A stretch of 64,000 nt of DNA from Limnobaculum xujianqingii (lineage in GTDB: Bacteria > Pseudomonadota > Gammaproteobacteria > Enterobacterales > Enterobacteriaceae): positions 1,054,001 through 1,118,000 of the forward strand of contig NZ_JABMLK010000001.1 of NCBI RefSeq assembly GCF_013394855.1. Reading direction: 5' to 3'. Numbering within the stretch: position 1 is the first letter of the stretch; each line of letters starts with the position of its first letter. This document shows positions 15,355 through 25,061 of the stretch, one piece after another. The notes beneath the pieces were generated by a model that saw only the letters and a list, made by a program, of their open reading frames with translations, did no database searches and had not been told where the DNA came from. Both the position numbers and the translations under genes were made by a program.

Positions 15355-17448
15355 ATGAATCAGGAAAAACTCTATATTGAGAAAGAACTGAGCTGGTTAT
15401 CGTTTAATGAACGGGTATTACAGGAAGCTGCTGATAAAAGTAACCCATTGATTGAGCGGATCCGTTTTTTAGGCATCTACTCCAGTAACCTCGATGAGTT
15501 TTATAAGGTTCGTTTTGCCGATGTAAAACGGCGTATTTTGATTAAGGAAGAACAAGGCTCAGCGTCCAGTTCCAGGCAGGTGTTAAAAAAGATTCAGGCT
15601 AAAGTATTAAAAACCGATCTGGAATTTGACAACCTGTACAACGAACTCCTGTTGGAAATGGCTCGTAATCAGGTGTTTTTAATCAATGAGCGTCAACTAT
15701 CTGAAAATCAGCAAATCTGGTTACGCCATTACTTCAAGAATCATCTTAGACAACACATTACCCCTATTCTGCTCAATAACGACATTAGCCTGCTTGAGTT
15801 TTTAAAAGACGACTACACCTATCTGGCCGTTGAAATCGTGATTAATGCAGATAAAAAGGAGTATGCCCTGTTAGAAATTCCATCTAATAAGGTATCTCGT
15901 TTTATTACGTTGCCACCTGAGCCGCCTCGTCGGCGCAAACCAATGATCTTACTGGATAACATTATCCGTTTTTGTCTTGATGATATTTTTAAGGGTTTTT
16001 TCGATTATCAGTCTCTTGATGCCTACTCGATGAAAATGACTCGGGATGCCGAATATGACCTGGTAAATGAAATGGAATCCAGCTGGCTTGAACTGATGTC
16101 TTCCAGCCTGAAACAGCGCCTTACAGCAGAACCAGTTCGATTTGTTTATCAACGTGATATGCCAAATGATATGGTGGAAATTCTGCGCAAAAAGCTGGGA
16201 ATATCATCTTATGACTCGGTGATCCCCGGTGGCCGCTATCATAACTTCAAAGACTTTATCAGTTTTCCAAATGTAGGTAAGGCCAATCTGGTTAATAAAC
16301 CATTACCCCGTTTAAGGCATATTTGGTTCAACAACTTCCGTAATGGTTTTGATGCTATTAAAGAGCGCGATGTACTGCTTTACTATCCTTACCACACTTT
16401 CGAACACGTTCTTGAGCTGGTGCGTCAGGCATCATTTGACCCTAACGTATTAGCCATCAAAATTAATATTTATCGGGTCGCCAAAGACTCTCGCATAATC
16501 GAGTCAATGATTAATGCCGCCCATAATGGTAAAAAAGTGACTGTGGTTGTAGAACTGCAGGCGCGTTTTGATGAAGAAGCTAATATTCACTGGGCTAAAC
16601 GCTTAACTGAAGCGGGTGTACACGTTATTTTCTCAGCCCCAGGCCTGAAAATTCATGCCAAACTTTTCCTTATTTCCCGTATAGAAGACGGTCAGATTGT
16701 TCGCTATGCCCATATTGGCACCGGTAATTTTAATGAGAAAACCGCCCGCCTTTATACTGACTTCTCTCTGCTCACTGCAGATTCACGTATTACTAATGAA
16801 GTCCGCCGGGTATTTAACTTTATTGAAAACCCTTATCGCCCCGTGAGTTTTGAGCATTTACTGGTTTCACCACAAAACTCTCGCTTAATGCTAAATAAGC
16901 TGATCGACAGAGAAATCTCTTTTGCTCAGGCCGGATTGGATGCTGGCATCACCTTAAAAATTAACAATCTGGTAGATAAAGAACTGATTGACAGACTTTA
17001 TGCGGCTTCTGGTGCCGGTGTGAAGATTCGTCTTATCGTACGAGGAATGTGCTCACTGGTGCCAAATCTTCCCGGTATTAGCGAGAATATTCAGGTTACC
17101 AGTATTGTTGATCGATTCCTTGAACATGCTCGCGTTTATATATTTGAGAATCAGGGGGATAACCAGGTATTTATCTCCTCAGCTGACTGGATGACCCGTA
17201 ATATTGATTACCGCATTGAAGTTGGCGTTGCCATTCTTGATCCGGTTCTTAAACAACGGGTTCTGGACATTATTGATATTCAACTATCCGATACGGTAAA
17301 AGCCCGCATTATTGATAAAGAATTAAGTAATCAATATGTTCCTCGTGGAAACCGCAGAAAAGTTCGTTCACAAATTGCCATTTATGACTATCTGAAAGCA
17401 TTAGAACAGCCGACCAACGTAGAGTCGACAGATATAGCAGAGAAATAA
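15355..17448 (+). CDS. ppk: Polyphosphate kinase 1
   Basis: 697 residues (E. coli 688). ATG 15355 is preferred: GGAG (15346-15349) lies 5 bases upstream and homology starts at [20 protein letters not shown] 15352 is adjacent, and a longer frame from 15238 is unlikely. The PPK1 domains run in order: N-terminal helical bundle, head domain, then two PLD-like catalytic domains. The autophosphorylated His lies in [10 protein letters not shown], followed by [16 protein letters not shown]; the second domain has [20 protein letters not shown]. It builds inorganic polyphosphate from ATP. The ppx start follows its stop by 2 bases. Confidence 0.97.
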   Translation: MNQEKLYIEKELSWLSFNERVLQEAADKSNPLIERIRFLGIYSSNLDEFYKVRFADVKRRILIKEEQGSASSSRQVLKKIQAKVLKTDLEFDNLYNELLLEMARNQVFLINERQLSENQQIWLRHYFKNHLRQHITPILLNNDISLLEFLKDDYTYLAVEIVINADKKEYALLEIPSNKVSRFITLPPEPPRRRKPMILLDNIIRFCLDDIFKGFFDYQSLDAYSMKMTRDAEYDLVNEMESSWLELMSSSLKQRLTAEPVRFVYQRDMPNDMVEILRKKLGISSYDSVIPGGRYHNFKDFISFPNVGKANLVNKPLPRLRHIWFNNFRNGFDAIKERDVLLYYPYHTFEHVLELVRQASFDPNVLAIKINIYRVAKDSRIIESMINAAHNGKKVTVVVELQARFDEEANIHWAKRLTEAGVHVIFSAPGLKIHAKLFLISRIEDGQIVRYAHIGTGNFNEKTARLYTDFSLLTADSRITNEVRRVFNFIENPYRPVSFEHLLVSPQNSRLMLNKLIDREISFAQAGLDAGITLKINNLVDKELIDRLYAASGAGVKIRLIVRGMCSLVPNLPGISENIQVTSIVDRFLEHARVYIFENQGDNQVFISSADWMTRNIDYRIEVGVAILDPVLKQRVLDIIDIQLSDTVKARIIDKELSNQYVPRGNRRKVRSQIAIYDYLKALEQPTNVESTDIAEK

Positions 17449-17450
17449 TA

Positions 17451-18992
17451 ATGCACTTAAACGATTCAATAACAACAAAACCACAAGAAATCGCAGCTAT
17501 TGATTTAGGGTCCAACAGCTTTCATATGGTTATCGCCCGTGTTGTTAATGGGGCATTGCAAATTTTAGGTCGATTAAAACAGCGAGTTCATCTGGCTGAT
17601 GGTTTGGATAAAGATAACTATCTCAGTGAAGAAGCGATGTTACGTGGGCTCAATTGCCTGAGCCTGTTTGCGGAACGCCTTCAGGGTTTTTCTCCAGACA
17701 GTGTACGCATCGTTGGTACCCATACTTTACGATTGGCGGTCAACGGTCAGGATTTTCTGCAGCGCGCCAGTGAGATATTACCCTACCCAATCGAAATTAT
17801 TTCCGGACAGGAAGAAGCTCGTCTTATTTATATGGGTGTAGCCCATACTCAACCGGAAAAAGGCCGTAAGCTAGTTATTGATATTGGTGGCGGCTCTACT
17901 GAGTTAGTAATTGGTGAAGACTTTTCTCCGCTGATTGCTGAAAGCCGACGTATGGGCTGTGTTAGCTTCGCTAAACAGTTTTTTCCCAATAATGAGATAA
18001 CCAAACAGAATTTTCAGCGCGCACAGTTGGCCGCGGAACAAAAGCTGGAAAATCTGGCCTGGCAATACCGTATTCAGGGCTGGCAATACGCCTTAGGTGC
18101 ATCAGGAACAATTAAAGCAGTACACAATGTACTTATTGAAGAGATGGGTGAAAGAGACGGCATCATTACGCCTGAACGTCTGACCCAAGTGGTTAATGCC
18201 ACCCTTAAATTCAGATCCTTTGAAGCTATCGATTTAGATGGCCTGTCTCCTGACCGCCAAAGCGTTTTTGTTCCCGGACTGGCTATTTTATGTGGCGTAT
18301 TTAATGCGCTGGCAATTAAGGAACTCAGGTTATCAGATGGTGCTCTACGCGAAGGAGTGCTGTATGAAATGGAAAGTCGTTTCCGCCATCAGGATATTCG
18401 TAGTAGAACAGCCATCAGTTTAGCTGAACATTATAATATCGATCGGGAACAGGCTAATCGGGTATTAACCACTACCCAATCTTTTTATGCTCAATGGCTT
18501 GCTCAAAATGCCTCACAGGCCAATCCACAGTTAGAAGCACTCCTTGGCTGGGCTGCAATGCTACATGAAGTGGGATTAAGCATTAACCACAGTAATATGC
18601 AGCGCCACTCCGCCTATATTCTCCAAAACACTAACCTGCCAGGTTTTAACCAGGAACACCAGCTTCTGTTGGCCTCTCTGGTTCGCTTTCATCGTAAAGG
18701 AATAAAGTTGGATGAACTTCCCAGCTTTAATTTAGTTAAAAAGCGCCAGTTTATTCCGTTGATTCAAATTCTCCGTCTGGCTATCCTGCTAAATAATCAG
18801 CGTCAGGCAACCACAGAGCCTGAATATTGCCGACTTTATAGCGATGATTACCATATAACTCTGATTTTCCCACCTCAGTATTTAGATATAAATAGTCTGG
18901 TACTTGCCGATCTGGAGCGAGAGCAGGAATATTGGGAAGATGTGGCCGGTTGGAAGTTATTACTAAAAAATGATGATGAACAAGTGGCATAA
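17451..18992 (+). CDS. ppx: Exopolyphosphatase
   Basis: 513 residues, the same length as E. coli Ppx. It removes terminal phosphates from polyphosphate. The ASKHA-fold N-terminus shows [16 protein letters not shown], the second phosphate loop [14 protein letters not shown] and catalytic Glu in the [13 protein letters not shown] region; the C-terminal HD-like domain includes [19 protein letters not shown]. The 2-base gap after ppk makes a two-gene operon, as in E. coli, though there the operon lies elsewhere on the chromosome. A strong terminator follows. Confidence 0.97.
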   Translation: MHLNDSITTKPQEIAAIDLGSNSFHMVIARVVNGALQILGRLKQRVHLADGLDKDNYLSEEAMLRGLNCLSLFAERLQGFSPDSVRIVGTHTLRLAVNGQDFLQRASEILPYPIEIISGQEEARLIYMGVAHTQPEKGRKLVIDIGGGSTELVIGEDFSPLIAESRRMGCVSFAKQFFPNNEITKQNFQRAQLAAEQKLENLAWQYRIQGWQYALGASGTIKAVHNVLIEEMGERDGIITPERLTQVVNATLKFRSFEAIDLDGLSPDRQSVFVPGLAILCGVFNALAIKELRLSDGALREGVLYEMESRFRHQDIRSRTAISLAEHYNIDREQANRVLTTTQSFYAQWLAQNASQANPQLEALLGWAAMLHEVGLSINHSNMQRHSAYILQNTNLPGFNQEHQLLLASLVRFHRKGIKLDELPSFNLVKKRQFIPLIQILRLAILLNNQRQATTEPEYCRLYSDDYHITLIFPPQYLDINSLVLADLEREQEYWEDVAGWKLLLKNDDEQVA

Positions 18993-19008
18993 CAAAGATT
19001 AAATAGAA

Positions 19009-19035
19009 AAAACGCCGGTATATAACCGGCGTTTT
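19009..19035. terminator. Bidirectional terminator between ppx and ompW
   Basis: AAAACGCCGGT (19009-19019) and ACCGGCGTTTT (19025-19035) form a perfect 11-bp stem with a 5-base loop and T-rich ends on both strands. Confidence 0.93.
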
Positions 19036-19056
19036 AATTTAATAAGGTTCAATAAA

Positions 19057-19707
19057 TTAGAACTTGTAACCAACACCAAACATAAATGCCCATGGGTCAA
19101 GGCGGGTACTGACGCTATGACGAGTACGGTTACCTGCGGCATCCGTTGAGGTGAAGTTTACATCAGTATCAATGTTCATCCACCATACAGAAGTATTCAC
19201 TACCCAGTTTTTATCAACGTTGTAGTCAACACCTGCTTGCAACGCCACACCCCAGGAATCATCAACGCTTAAGTTACTTAAGCCTGCACCTTTACCGGTG
19301 TTGTTGAAGTCTTCACTGAAGAATGTGGTGTAGTTGATACCTGCACCCAAATAAGGACGCCATGTGCTCTCTTTAGTACCGAAATAATACTGAGCCATCA
19401 ACGATGGTGGTAAGTGTTTAACGGTTGCAATTGTGCCTGTCGCTTTTAAGCCAACATCATGATTGAACGGTGTAGCACCTAATAATTCAATACCGATATT
19501 ATCAGTAATCATGTAACCGAAAGTTAATCCGAGCTGCGTGTCATTATTTACGTTGAATGAGCCCAGACCTAATACGTTATCAGAACCTTCATTCGGTCTT
19601 ACTGTAATTGAACCAGCACGGAATAAAAAATCACCGGCCTGATGAGCAAAAGCAAATGAAGGCGCTAATGTTGCAGCAATTAAACAAACCAGAGGGAGTT
19701 TTTTCAT
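19057..19707 (-). CDS. ompW: Outer membrane protein OmpW
   Basis: 216 residues from ATG 19707 with AGGAA about 9 bases upstream; an extension to 19821 would run through the leader. The signal peptide MKKLPLVCLIAATLAPSFAFA is followed by mature HQAGDFLFRAG. The small eight-stranded barrel family is clear: RPNEG, NTQLGLTFGYM, IGIELL, LPPSLMAQYYFG, RPYLGAGINYTTFF and the C-terminal YKF with terminal Phe needed for BAM assembly. OmpW is thought to pass small hydrophobic compounds. In E. coli it is controlled by oxygen regulators, in line with the FNR box upstream. Confidence 0.96.
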   Translation of the reverse strand: MKKLPLVCLIAATLAPSFAFAHQAGDFLFRAGSITVRPNEGSDNVLGLGSFNVNNDTQLGLTFGYMITDNIGIELLGATPFNHDVGLKATGTIATVKHLPPSLMAQYYFGTKESTWRPYLGAGINYTTFFSEDFNNTGKGAGLSNLSVDDSWGVALQAGVDYNVDKNWVVNTSVWWMNIDTDVNFTSTDAAGNRTRHSVSTRLDPWAFMFGVGYKF

Positions 19708-20114
19708 TATCCATGTTCCTTTTAGGGTTAATGTGTGTGAAATATACCTCCTTGGTAGTAAAATTGATCCAATGCAGATCACAGTTCCTGACAAAAATTG
19801 ACAAAAGAGTGAACTTAACAAGTTAATTGTTTTCTATCAGGTTTCTATATTTGATTGAGATCAATATTCAATGATATACAACTCATTTAACAACGCTTAT
19901 ATATTCATCAAAATAAAAATCTGAAGACTTTACCTTTCCTGATATCACAATTTGGCGACACCTCTACCTCGGAGATAAAATCTGTAAGCGACCAACAGGA
20001 TGGCATCTTAATTTTTTGCCGATAAAAATCGGCATAGATAATAAAGTTCAAGAGTATGGGCTAACAGGTTACAATCGCTATAACAGTGCATATTATCTTT
20101 AGACAGGAGACTCC
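19708..20114. other. Divergent control region between ompW and yciC
   Basis: This gene-free, AT-rich interval carries the FNR-type palindrome (listed separately). I see no additional ORF with a ribosome binding site. GGAGACTCC just before the yciC ATG supplies its ribosome binding site. Confidence 0.55.
19851..19864. promoter_or_regulatory. FNR box upstream of ompW
   Basis: TTGATTGAGATCAA is a perfect match to the FNR consensus TTGAT-N4-ATCAA. Its centre is about 150 bases before the ompW start codon. E. coli ompW is FNR-responsive, so ompW is the likelier target than yciC. Confidence 0.75.
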
Positions 20115-20882
20115 ATGCCCATCACGGCCAATTCCCTCTTCCGTGACAGCGTAAATTTTATACGTAACCAATTATCCAGCTTTATTATGCTGGCATTACT
20201 GGCGTCATTTATCTCTTATGTTTTGCTTCAAACCATGATGCCGGATACTACCGTACTTCATCAGATGATCACGGGGTCTGTTGGGTCGTCCGCTATGACG
20301 CGTGGAGAAGTTGAACAGGCTATTAAGGGAATGCCCTATGAGCAGCAATTAGCCATTGTTGAAGCTGCTGTTCCACTGTTTGGTGCCGTTGCTCTGAGCT
20401 TTTTGCTCAGTCAAACCATCCTTATTGCAGGCGTAATCAATCTGGTTATTCAGGTCTCACAAGGGCAGCCATCCAGTGCTTTACGAGCCATTGGTTCCTC
20501 CGTAACATCATTACCGATGCTCGTGGTTTTACTCGTTATCTCGTCAATAATGATTACTTTTGGGTTATCTCTATATCTGTTACCCGGCCTGTTTTTTGCT
20601 TTTGTGTTGGTGTTATCCCCGATTATCATGTTGGAATCCCGCAAGGGTTTGATTTATGCCATCAGCACCAGTTGGGGAATGGCATTTTCCAATCTGAGAA
20701 TTGTCCTTCCTATTTTGTTATTCACACTGTCGACTAAATTTATCTTACTGGTGATTTCCATTAATTTATCCGCGGTATCACCAATGGTAGTCGCACTATT
20801 ACTGAGTGCAGTGAGTAATCTGGTAACTGCATTCCTGTTTGTCTACCTGTTCCGTTTGTATATGCAGGTTAAACCCGCATAG
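20115..20882 (+). CDS. yciC: YciC family (UPF0259) inner membrane protein
   Basis: 255 residues (E. coli 247). Start ATG 20115 with GGAG about 7 bases upstream; the N-terminus MPITANSLFRDSVNFIRNQL matches YciC. Six hydrophobic segments and ALRAIGSS, LPGLFFAFVLVLSPIIMLES and FLFVYLFRLYMQV are family marks. Role unclear; in E. coli it has been grouped with YciB-type envelope proteins. In E. coli yciC, yciB and yciA are adjacent; here two extra genes separate yciC from yciB. A terminator follows. Confidence 0.93.
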   Translation: MPITANSLFRDSVNFIRNQLSSFIMLALLASFISYVLLQTMMPDTTVLHQMITGSVGSSAMTRGEVEQAIKGMPYEQQLAIVEAAVPLFGAVALSFLLSQTILIAGVINLVIQVSQGQPSSALRAIGSSVTSLPMLVVLLVISSIMITFGLSLYLLPGLFFAFVLVLSPIIMLESRKGLIYAISTSWGMAFSNLRIVLPILLFTLSTKFILLVISINLSAVSPMVVALLLSAVSNLVTAFLFVYLFRLYMQVKPA

Positions 20883-20891
20883 CATCCAATA

Positions 20892-20920
20892 AAAAAGCCG
20901 GTAATAAACACCGGCTTTTT
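20892..20920. terminator. Bidirectional terminator between yciC and the SulP gene
   Basis: AAAAAGCCGGT (20892-20902) and ACCGGCTTTTT (20910-20920): a perfect 11-bp stem with A/T runs on both sides. Confidence 0.93.
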
Positions 20921-20940
20921 ACACATATGAACGTTAATCT

Positions 20941-22656
20941 TTATGATGACTCTTCTGAAGTATGCGCAGTTTCTTTACTCTGAATGAATTTAAGCGCCAG
21001 ATAGAGATCGGGAACCAGCATGATCTCCTCTTCCTTCATGGCTGGTCGGTTATCCTTAAACCAACGAGTAAGTTCTGTTCTGCGCCCTGCCAATACCAGT
21101 TTAATCTGGCGTAACTTAAGGTCTCTCTTCAGTTCATCAATAGATGCCAGCACACTGATATCCGCATAAGTAAAGCTGGCCACCGCATCAATCACCACCC
21201 AACGAGGCTGAAATGGCGTACTGTCCACCAGATTTAAGATACGGCGTTTAAAATAGGCGACGTTAAAATAGGTCAACGGGGAGTTAAACCGGTACATCAT
21301 GACCCCGGGAACCGCTTTAACCGTTGTGGTATTACCCAATGAGTGGATCATTCCATCTTCGTTAACACCAAGTAGTTGCTCTGTTGGCCGGAATACCGTG
21401 CGTAAAAACTGCAATAACCCCAACAGTACGGCTAATCCGATGCCTTGAATAACACCTATCAATAGCACACAAACAAACGTAAATATCGCCAGACTAAATG
21501 CCTGTCGATTACGTCGTCTGAGGTTCCAGATACCGCGTAAATCCATTAGCGACCAGGCAGCATAAACAAGCACCACACCAAGGGCTGAAACCGGAATAAA
21601 CTGTAATGGCTTAGTCAGAAGTAAAACTACCAGCGCAATAACTAACGCTGCAATAATAGATACCAGTTGGCTCTTTCCACCATTTGCATCATTAACAGCG
21701 GTACGGGAGTCAGCTCCGCTGATGGCAAAACCCTGAGAAACAGCCGACATAATGTTCGCTATTCCTAACGCTCTGAATTCTGCATCAGCATCAATATCGT
21801 AGCCATTTTTAGCCGCAAAACTGCGTGCTGTTAGCATCAAACTAACAAAGCTAATTAGCGCCAGGTTAAGTGCCGGAATAACCAGTTCCCGCATCAATCC
21901 TGGTTGAAAATGATTCCAGTTAACTATCGGTAGACCAGAATCAAATCCGGCCCCTCCAATAGTTTCTACACCATATTGTTGAATATCCATTCCCCACACC
22001 AATGCGGTTGCCACAACGATAGCGATCAAAGGCGCTGGCCACTGGCTGCGAAACTTTTTAATTCCGATTAACAGCAACAACGTTAATGCTGAAATACCTA
22101 AAGTTGGTAAATGGCTATCCATTATCTGGAATGGGATGGCAATAATTTTTTCTATCAGTTGATTAGCATTGATGTGAATACCGAGGATTTTAGCAACCTG
22201 CCCCACCATAATGGTGACAGCGACACCATTTAATAACCCGGTCAGGATTGGTTGCGAAAGTAAATCTGCCAGCGCTCCCAGCCTGAATTTACTGGCCAGA
22301 ATGCACCATCCCCCCATAATCAGGGTCATAATGATGGTTAATTGCCACTGCATCTCGCTGTTACCCGCTGCTAATGGGGTAACTACTGCTGCAATAACCG
22401 CACAGGTTGTCGCGTCCGGTCCAACGATTAACTGACGAGAAGAACCAAAGAAGGCATAAGCAATCATGGGTAAAATACAAGAGTAGAGACCAACAATAGC
22501 ACCCACATTTGCCAGTTCTGCATAGGCAATAGCTACCGGCAGTGCAACCGCTGCTACCGATAGCCCGGCACGAATATCCGCCGTTAGCCAGCTTTTATCG
22601 TAAGCCAATAAATTCTGTAATCCGGGCATCCATTTTAAAAATACTCTTGAAAACAT
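20941..22656 (-). CDS. SulP family anion transporter with STAS domain
   Basis: 571 residues. The N-terminal half to two thirds has 10-12 hydrophobic segments with the SulP start motif (PGLQNLLAY..WLTADIRAGLSVAAVALPVAIAYAELA) and LYSCILPMIAYAFFGSSRQLIVGPDATT. The C-terminal STAS domain (about 440-560) contains VVIDAVASFTYADISVLASIDELKRDL. SulP proteins carry sulfate, bicarbonate or dicarboxylates; the substrate cannot be told here. It is not part of the E. coli ompW-tonB block, so it is an insertion relative to that order, though its composition looks native. Divergent from the dehydrogenase gene. Confidence 0.92.
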   Translation of the reverse strand: MFSRVFLKWMPGLQNLLAYDKSWLTADIRAGLSVAAVALPVAIAYAELANVGAIVGLYSCILPMIAYAFFGSSRQLIVGPDATTCAVIAAVVTPLAAGNSEMQWQLTIIMTLIMGGWCILASKFRLGALADLLSQPILTGLLNGVAVTIMVGQVAKILGIHINANQLIEKIIAIPFQIMDSHLPTLGISALTLLLLIGIKKFRSQWPAPLIAIVVATALVWGMDIQQYGVETIGGAGFDSGLPIVNWNHFQPGLMRELVIPALNLALISFVSLMLTARSFAAKNGYDIDADAEFRALGIANIMSAVSQGFAISGADSRTAVNDANGGKSQLVSIIAALVIALVVLLLTKPLQFIPVSALGVVLVYAAWSLMDLRGIWNLRRRNRQAFSLAIFTFVCVLLIGVIQGIGLAVLLGLLQFLRTVFRPTEQLLGVNEDGMIHSLGNTTTVKAVPGVMMYRFNSPLTYFNVAYFKRRILNLVDSTPFQPRWVVIDAVASFTYADISVLASIDELKRDLKLRQIKLVLAGRRTELTRWFKDNRPAMKEEEIMLVPDLYLALKFIQSKETAHTSEESS

Positions 22657-22883
22657 ATTTATCCTCTACCACCGCTTACCCTGTCAGACGTTCTGTGGAA
22701 ACTGCCGCAATAATCATACAACATAATGCCTTAGCCGGCGGGGAATAACATTGTACTTTGTTACTTATTCTTCCTGTTTAATACAACTCTATATACCAAT
22801 TGGTTGTTTTTGCCACTTTTACCCTGAGATTAAAAAGACTAGGATAGCTTGTCCAAAGCTTATCAATAATAACGGGAGTATAA

Positions 22884-23753
22884 ATGGCTAAGATTAGTTT
22901 TGTAGGTTTAGGTGTAATGGGCTACCCGATGGCGCGTCACTTAATAAAGGCCGGACATGACGTTACAGTTTATAACCGTACCACCGCAAAAGCAGAACAA
23001 TGGGTAAAAGAGTACGGTGGTAAACTGGCATTAACGCCTCGTGAAGCCGCTATTGACGCCGATATGATCATGAGCTGCGTTGGAAATGATGATGATGTTC
23101 GCTCTGTCTATTATGGTGAGAATGGTATTTTCGCTGGCGTCAAAAAAGGTGTAATTCTCATCGATCACACAACCGCATCTGCCGACTTAGCGCGTGAGCT
23201 ATATCAGGCGGCAAAAGAACTTGGATTTGATTTTCTCGACGCCCCAGTATCTGGTGGACAAGCCGGTGCAGAAAATGCAGCACTGACCGTTATGTGCGGC
23301 GGTGATGAAGCTATTTTCAACGCTGCTGAAGACGTTCTGAAGATTTATGGTAAAGCCGTAACTTTAGTTGGTGAAAGCGGCTGTGGTCAGCTATGTAAAA
23401 TGGCTAACCAGCTCTGTATTGCTGGAGTATTAGCAGGCGTATCTGAAGCCGTACGTTTTGCACAAAAAGCAGGATTAGATGTCAAAACAGTACGTGACGT
23501 AGTAAAAATGGGATCGGGTAGTTCATGGCAGTTGGAAAACCGGGCCGAGACGATGGGGGAAAACAAATTTGATTTTGGTTTTGCCATCGATTGGATCCGC
23601 AAAGATCTTGGTTTTTGCTTTGACGAAGCTGAACGTAATGGCGCTAAACTTCCCTTTGCGAAACAGATTGATGAAGCCTATGCTCAATTACAGCAACGTG
23701 GGCTGGGTCGTTGTGATACCTCTGCCCTGATCCGTTTTTTGGATGATAAATAG
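22884..23753 (+). CDS. NAD(P)-dependent beta-hydroxyacid dehydrogenase (3-HIBADH family)
   Basis: 289 residues. The N-terminal Rossmann motif is GLGVMGYPMARHL; substrate-binding DAPVSGGQAGAENAALTVMCGG and the catalytic-Lys segment GQLCKMANQLCIAG are diagnostic of the 3-hydroxyisobutyrate / tartronate-semialdehyde reductase family (GarR, GlxR, YihU relatives). The substrate is unknown. GGGAG precedes the ATG by about 6 bases. It lies between SulP and yciB and is absent from that place in E. coli. Confidence 0.9.
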   Translation: MAKISFVGLGVMGYPMARHLIKAGHDVTVYNRTTAKAEQWVKEYGGKLALTPREAAIDADMIMSCVGNDDDVRSVYYGENGIFAGVKKGVILIDHTTASADLARELYQAAKELGFDFLDAPVSGGQAGAENAALTVMCGGDEAIFNAAEDVLKIYGKAVTLVGESGCGQLCKMANQLCIAGVLAGVSEAVRFAQKAGLDVKTVRDVVKMGSGSSWQLENRAETMGENKFDFGFAIDWIRKDLGFCFDEAERNGAKLPFAKQIDEAYAQLQQRGLGRCDTSALIRFLDDK

Positions 23754-23833
23754 TTATTTGTTACTTTAGCGGTAGTGTAAACCTACCGCTAAATCCGGTA
23801 TAGTCGGCAGCTCGCTGACCAATGGAAAGAACT

Positions 23834-24397
23834 ATGAAGCAGTTTCTTGATTTTCTGCCCCTAATTGTATTTTTCACATTTTATAAACTCTACGATATTT
23901 TTATCGCTTCCGGTGCATTGATTGTCGCAACCGCTCTGGCTGTCATCTATAGCCTGATAAAATACCGTAAAGTAGAAAAAATGATGATCGTGACCTTTGT
24001 CATGGTGGTCATTTTTGGCACCTTAACCATTATTTTCCACTCACCTGACTTTATTAAATGGAAGGTGACGGCTATCTATGCCCTGTTTGCATTAGGATTA
24101 ATTTTTAGTCAGTTCGTACTGAAAAAACTCTTAATCAAAAGTATGCTTGGTAAAGAGATCACCTTACCTGAACAGGTATGGTCACGGCTAAATATTGCCT
24201 GGGCATTGTTCTTCCTGGCATGTGGTCTTATTAATATTTATGTCGCATTTTGGCTATCCATGGATGTCTGGATGAACTTTAAAGTATTCGGACTGACCGG
24301 ACTAACGCTAGTGTTTACGCTACTTAGCGGCATTTATATCTACCGACATATTCCTGATGAACAGAAAAATCCGACCGCCAGCGACAAGCAAGATTAG
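23834..24397 (+). CDS. yciB: Inner membrane septation-related protein YciB (IspZ)
   Basis: 187 residues from ATG 23834 ([14 protein letters not shown]), with GGAAAG just upstream; an in-frame ATG at 23822 overlaps that site. There are about five transmembrane segments with the conserved [42 protein letters not shown] and [12 protein letters not shown] blocks. YciB is needed for normal cell envelope synthesis and division in enterobacteria, and its Shigella homologue was linked to septation. It is followed by yciA, as in E. coli. Confidence 0.95.
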   Translation: MKQFLDFLPLIVFFTFYKLYDIFIASGALIVATALAVIYSLIKYRKVEKMMIVTFVMVVIFGTLTIIFHSPDFIKWKVTAIYALFALGLIFSQFVLKKLLIKSMLGKEITLPEQVWSRLNIAWALFFLACGLINIYVAFWLSMDVWMNFKVFGLTGLTLVFTLLSGIYIYRHIPDEQKNPTASDKQD

Positions 24398-24435
24398 GTT
24401 TTCTGTCAGCGAATCATGATATAACCATAATTAGA

Positions 24436-24478
24436 TTTTTATCGCTCCCATTGCGTGTGGCACCGGGAGTGATAAAAA
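24436..24478. repeat. 14-bp inverted repeat between yciB and yciA
   Basis: TTTTTATCGCTCCC (24436-24449) and GGGAGTGATAAAAA (24465-24478) pair with one wobble around a 15-base loop. The T-run is on the 5' side of the stem, so it is not a canonical terminator for yciB, but it could still form a stable mRNA 3' end. Confidence 0.55.
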
Positions 24479-24556
24479 TAATATCAGCAATTGAATTGAG
24501 GCTTAACGGATAAGCCATTATCTTTCACTTATAACAAACACTATCAGAAACACATT

Positions 24557-24976
24557 ATGAGCAAACAAGATCGTACTCCTCGTGGAGAGCTGGTTCTCCG
24601 GACTCTGGCAATGCCCGCAGATACTAACGCTAATGGTGATATCTTCGGTGGTTGGATCATGTCACAGATGGATATTGGTGGCGCAATTCTGGCTAAAGAA
24701 CTTGCCCGTGGTCGTGTAGTAACGGTTGCCGTCGATGCTATTACTTTTTTAAAACCTGTCACCGTTGGTGATGTGGTTTGTTGCTACGCACACTGTATGC
24801 GTACCGGACGTAGTTCTATCACGGTAAATATGGAAGTTTGGGTTAAAAAAGTTTCTTCCGAACCAATTGGACAACGCTATTGCGTTACTGAAGCGATCTT
24901 TACCTATGTAGCGGTTAACGACCTGGGAACTTCCCGCTCTCTGCCTGATAACAAAAGAAACCTCTCTTTCGATTAA
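24557..24976 (+). CDS. yciA: Acyl-CoA thioesterase YciA
   Basis: 139 residues (E. coli 132). A hot-dog fold thioesterase that hydrolyses a broad range of acyl-CoAs. LRTLAMPADTNANGDIFGGWIMSQMD holds the active-site Asn-Asp and the helix that covers the substrate; GRVVTVAVDAITFLKPVTVGDVV and MEVWVKKV are family blocks. Spacing to yciB is 159 bases with a hairpin in between. Convergent with tonB, sharing a terminator. Confidence 0.95.
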   Translation: MSKQDRTPRGELVLRTLAMPADTNANGDIFGGWIMSQMDIGGAILAKELARGRVVTVAVDAITFLKPVTVGDVVCCYAHCMRTGRSSITVNMEVWVKKVSSEPIGQRYCVTEAIFTYVAVNDLGTSRSLPDNKRNLSFD

Positions 24977-25007
24977 TTCTATTCAGTCTGAGTTAATTCA
25001 TTCCAAA

Positions 25008-25040
25008 ATAAAGCAGGTCGCAATAGCGACCTGTTTTATT
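25008..25040. terminator. Terminator between yciA and tonB
   Basis: CAGGTCGC (25014-25021) and GCGACCTG (25026-25033) form an 8-bp stem with a 4-base loop, followed by TTTTATTG. A-rich sequence on the other side allows use by tonB as well. Confidence 0.85.
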
Positions 25041-25061
25041 GATTAATCATGCTGATAGCGA

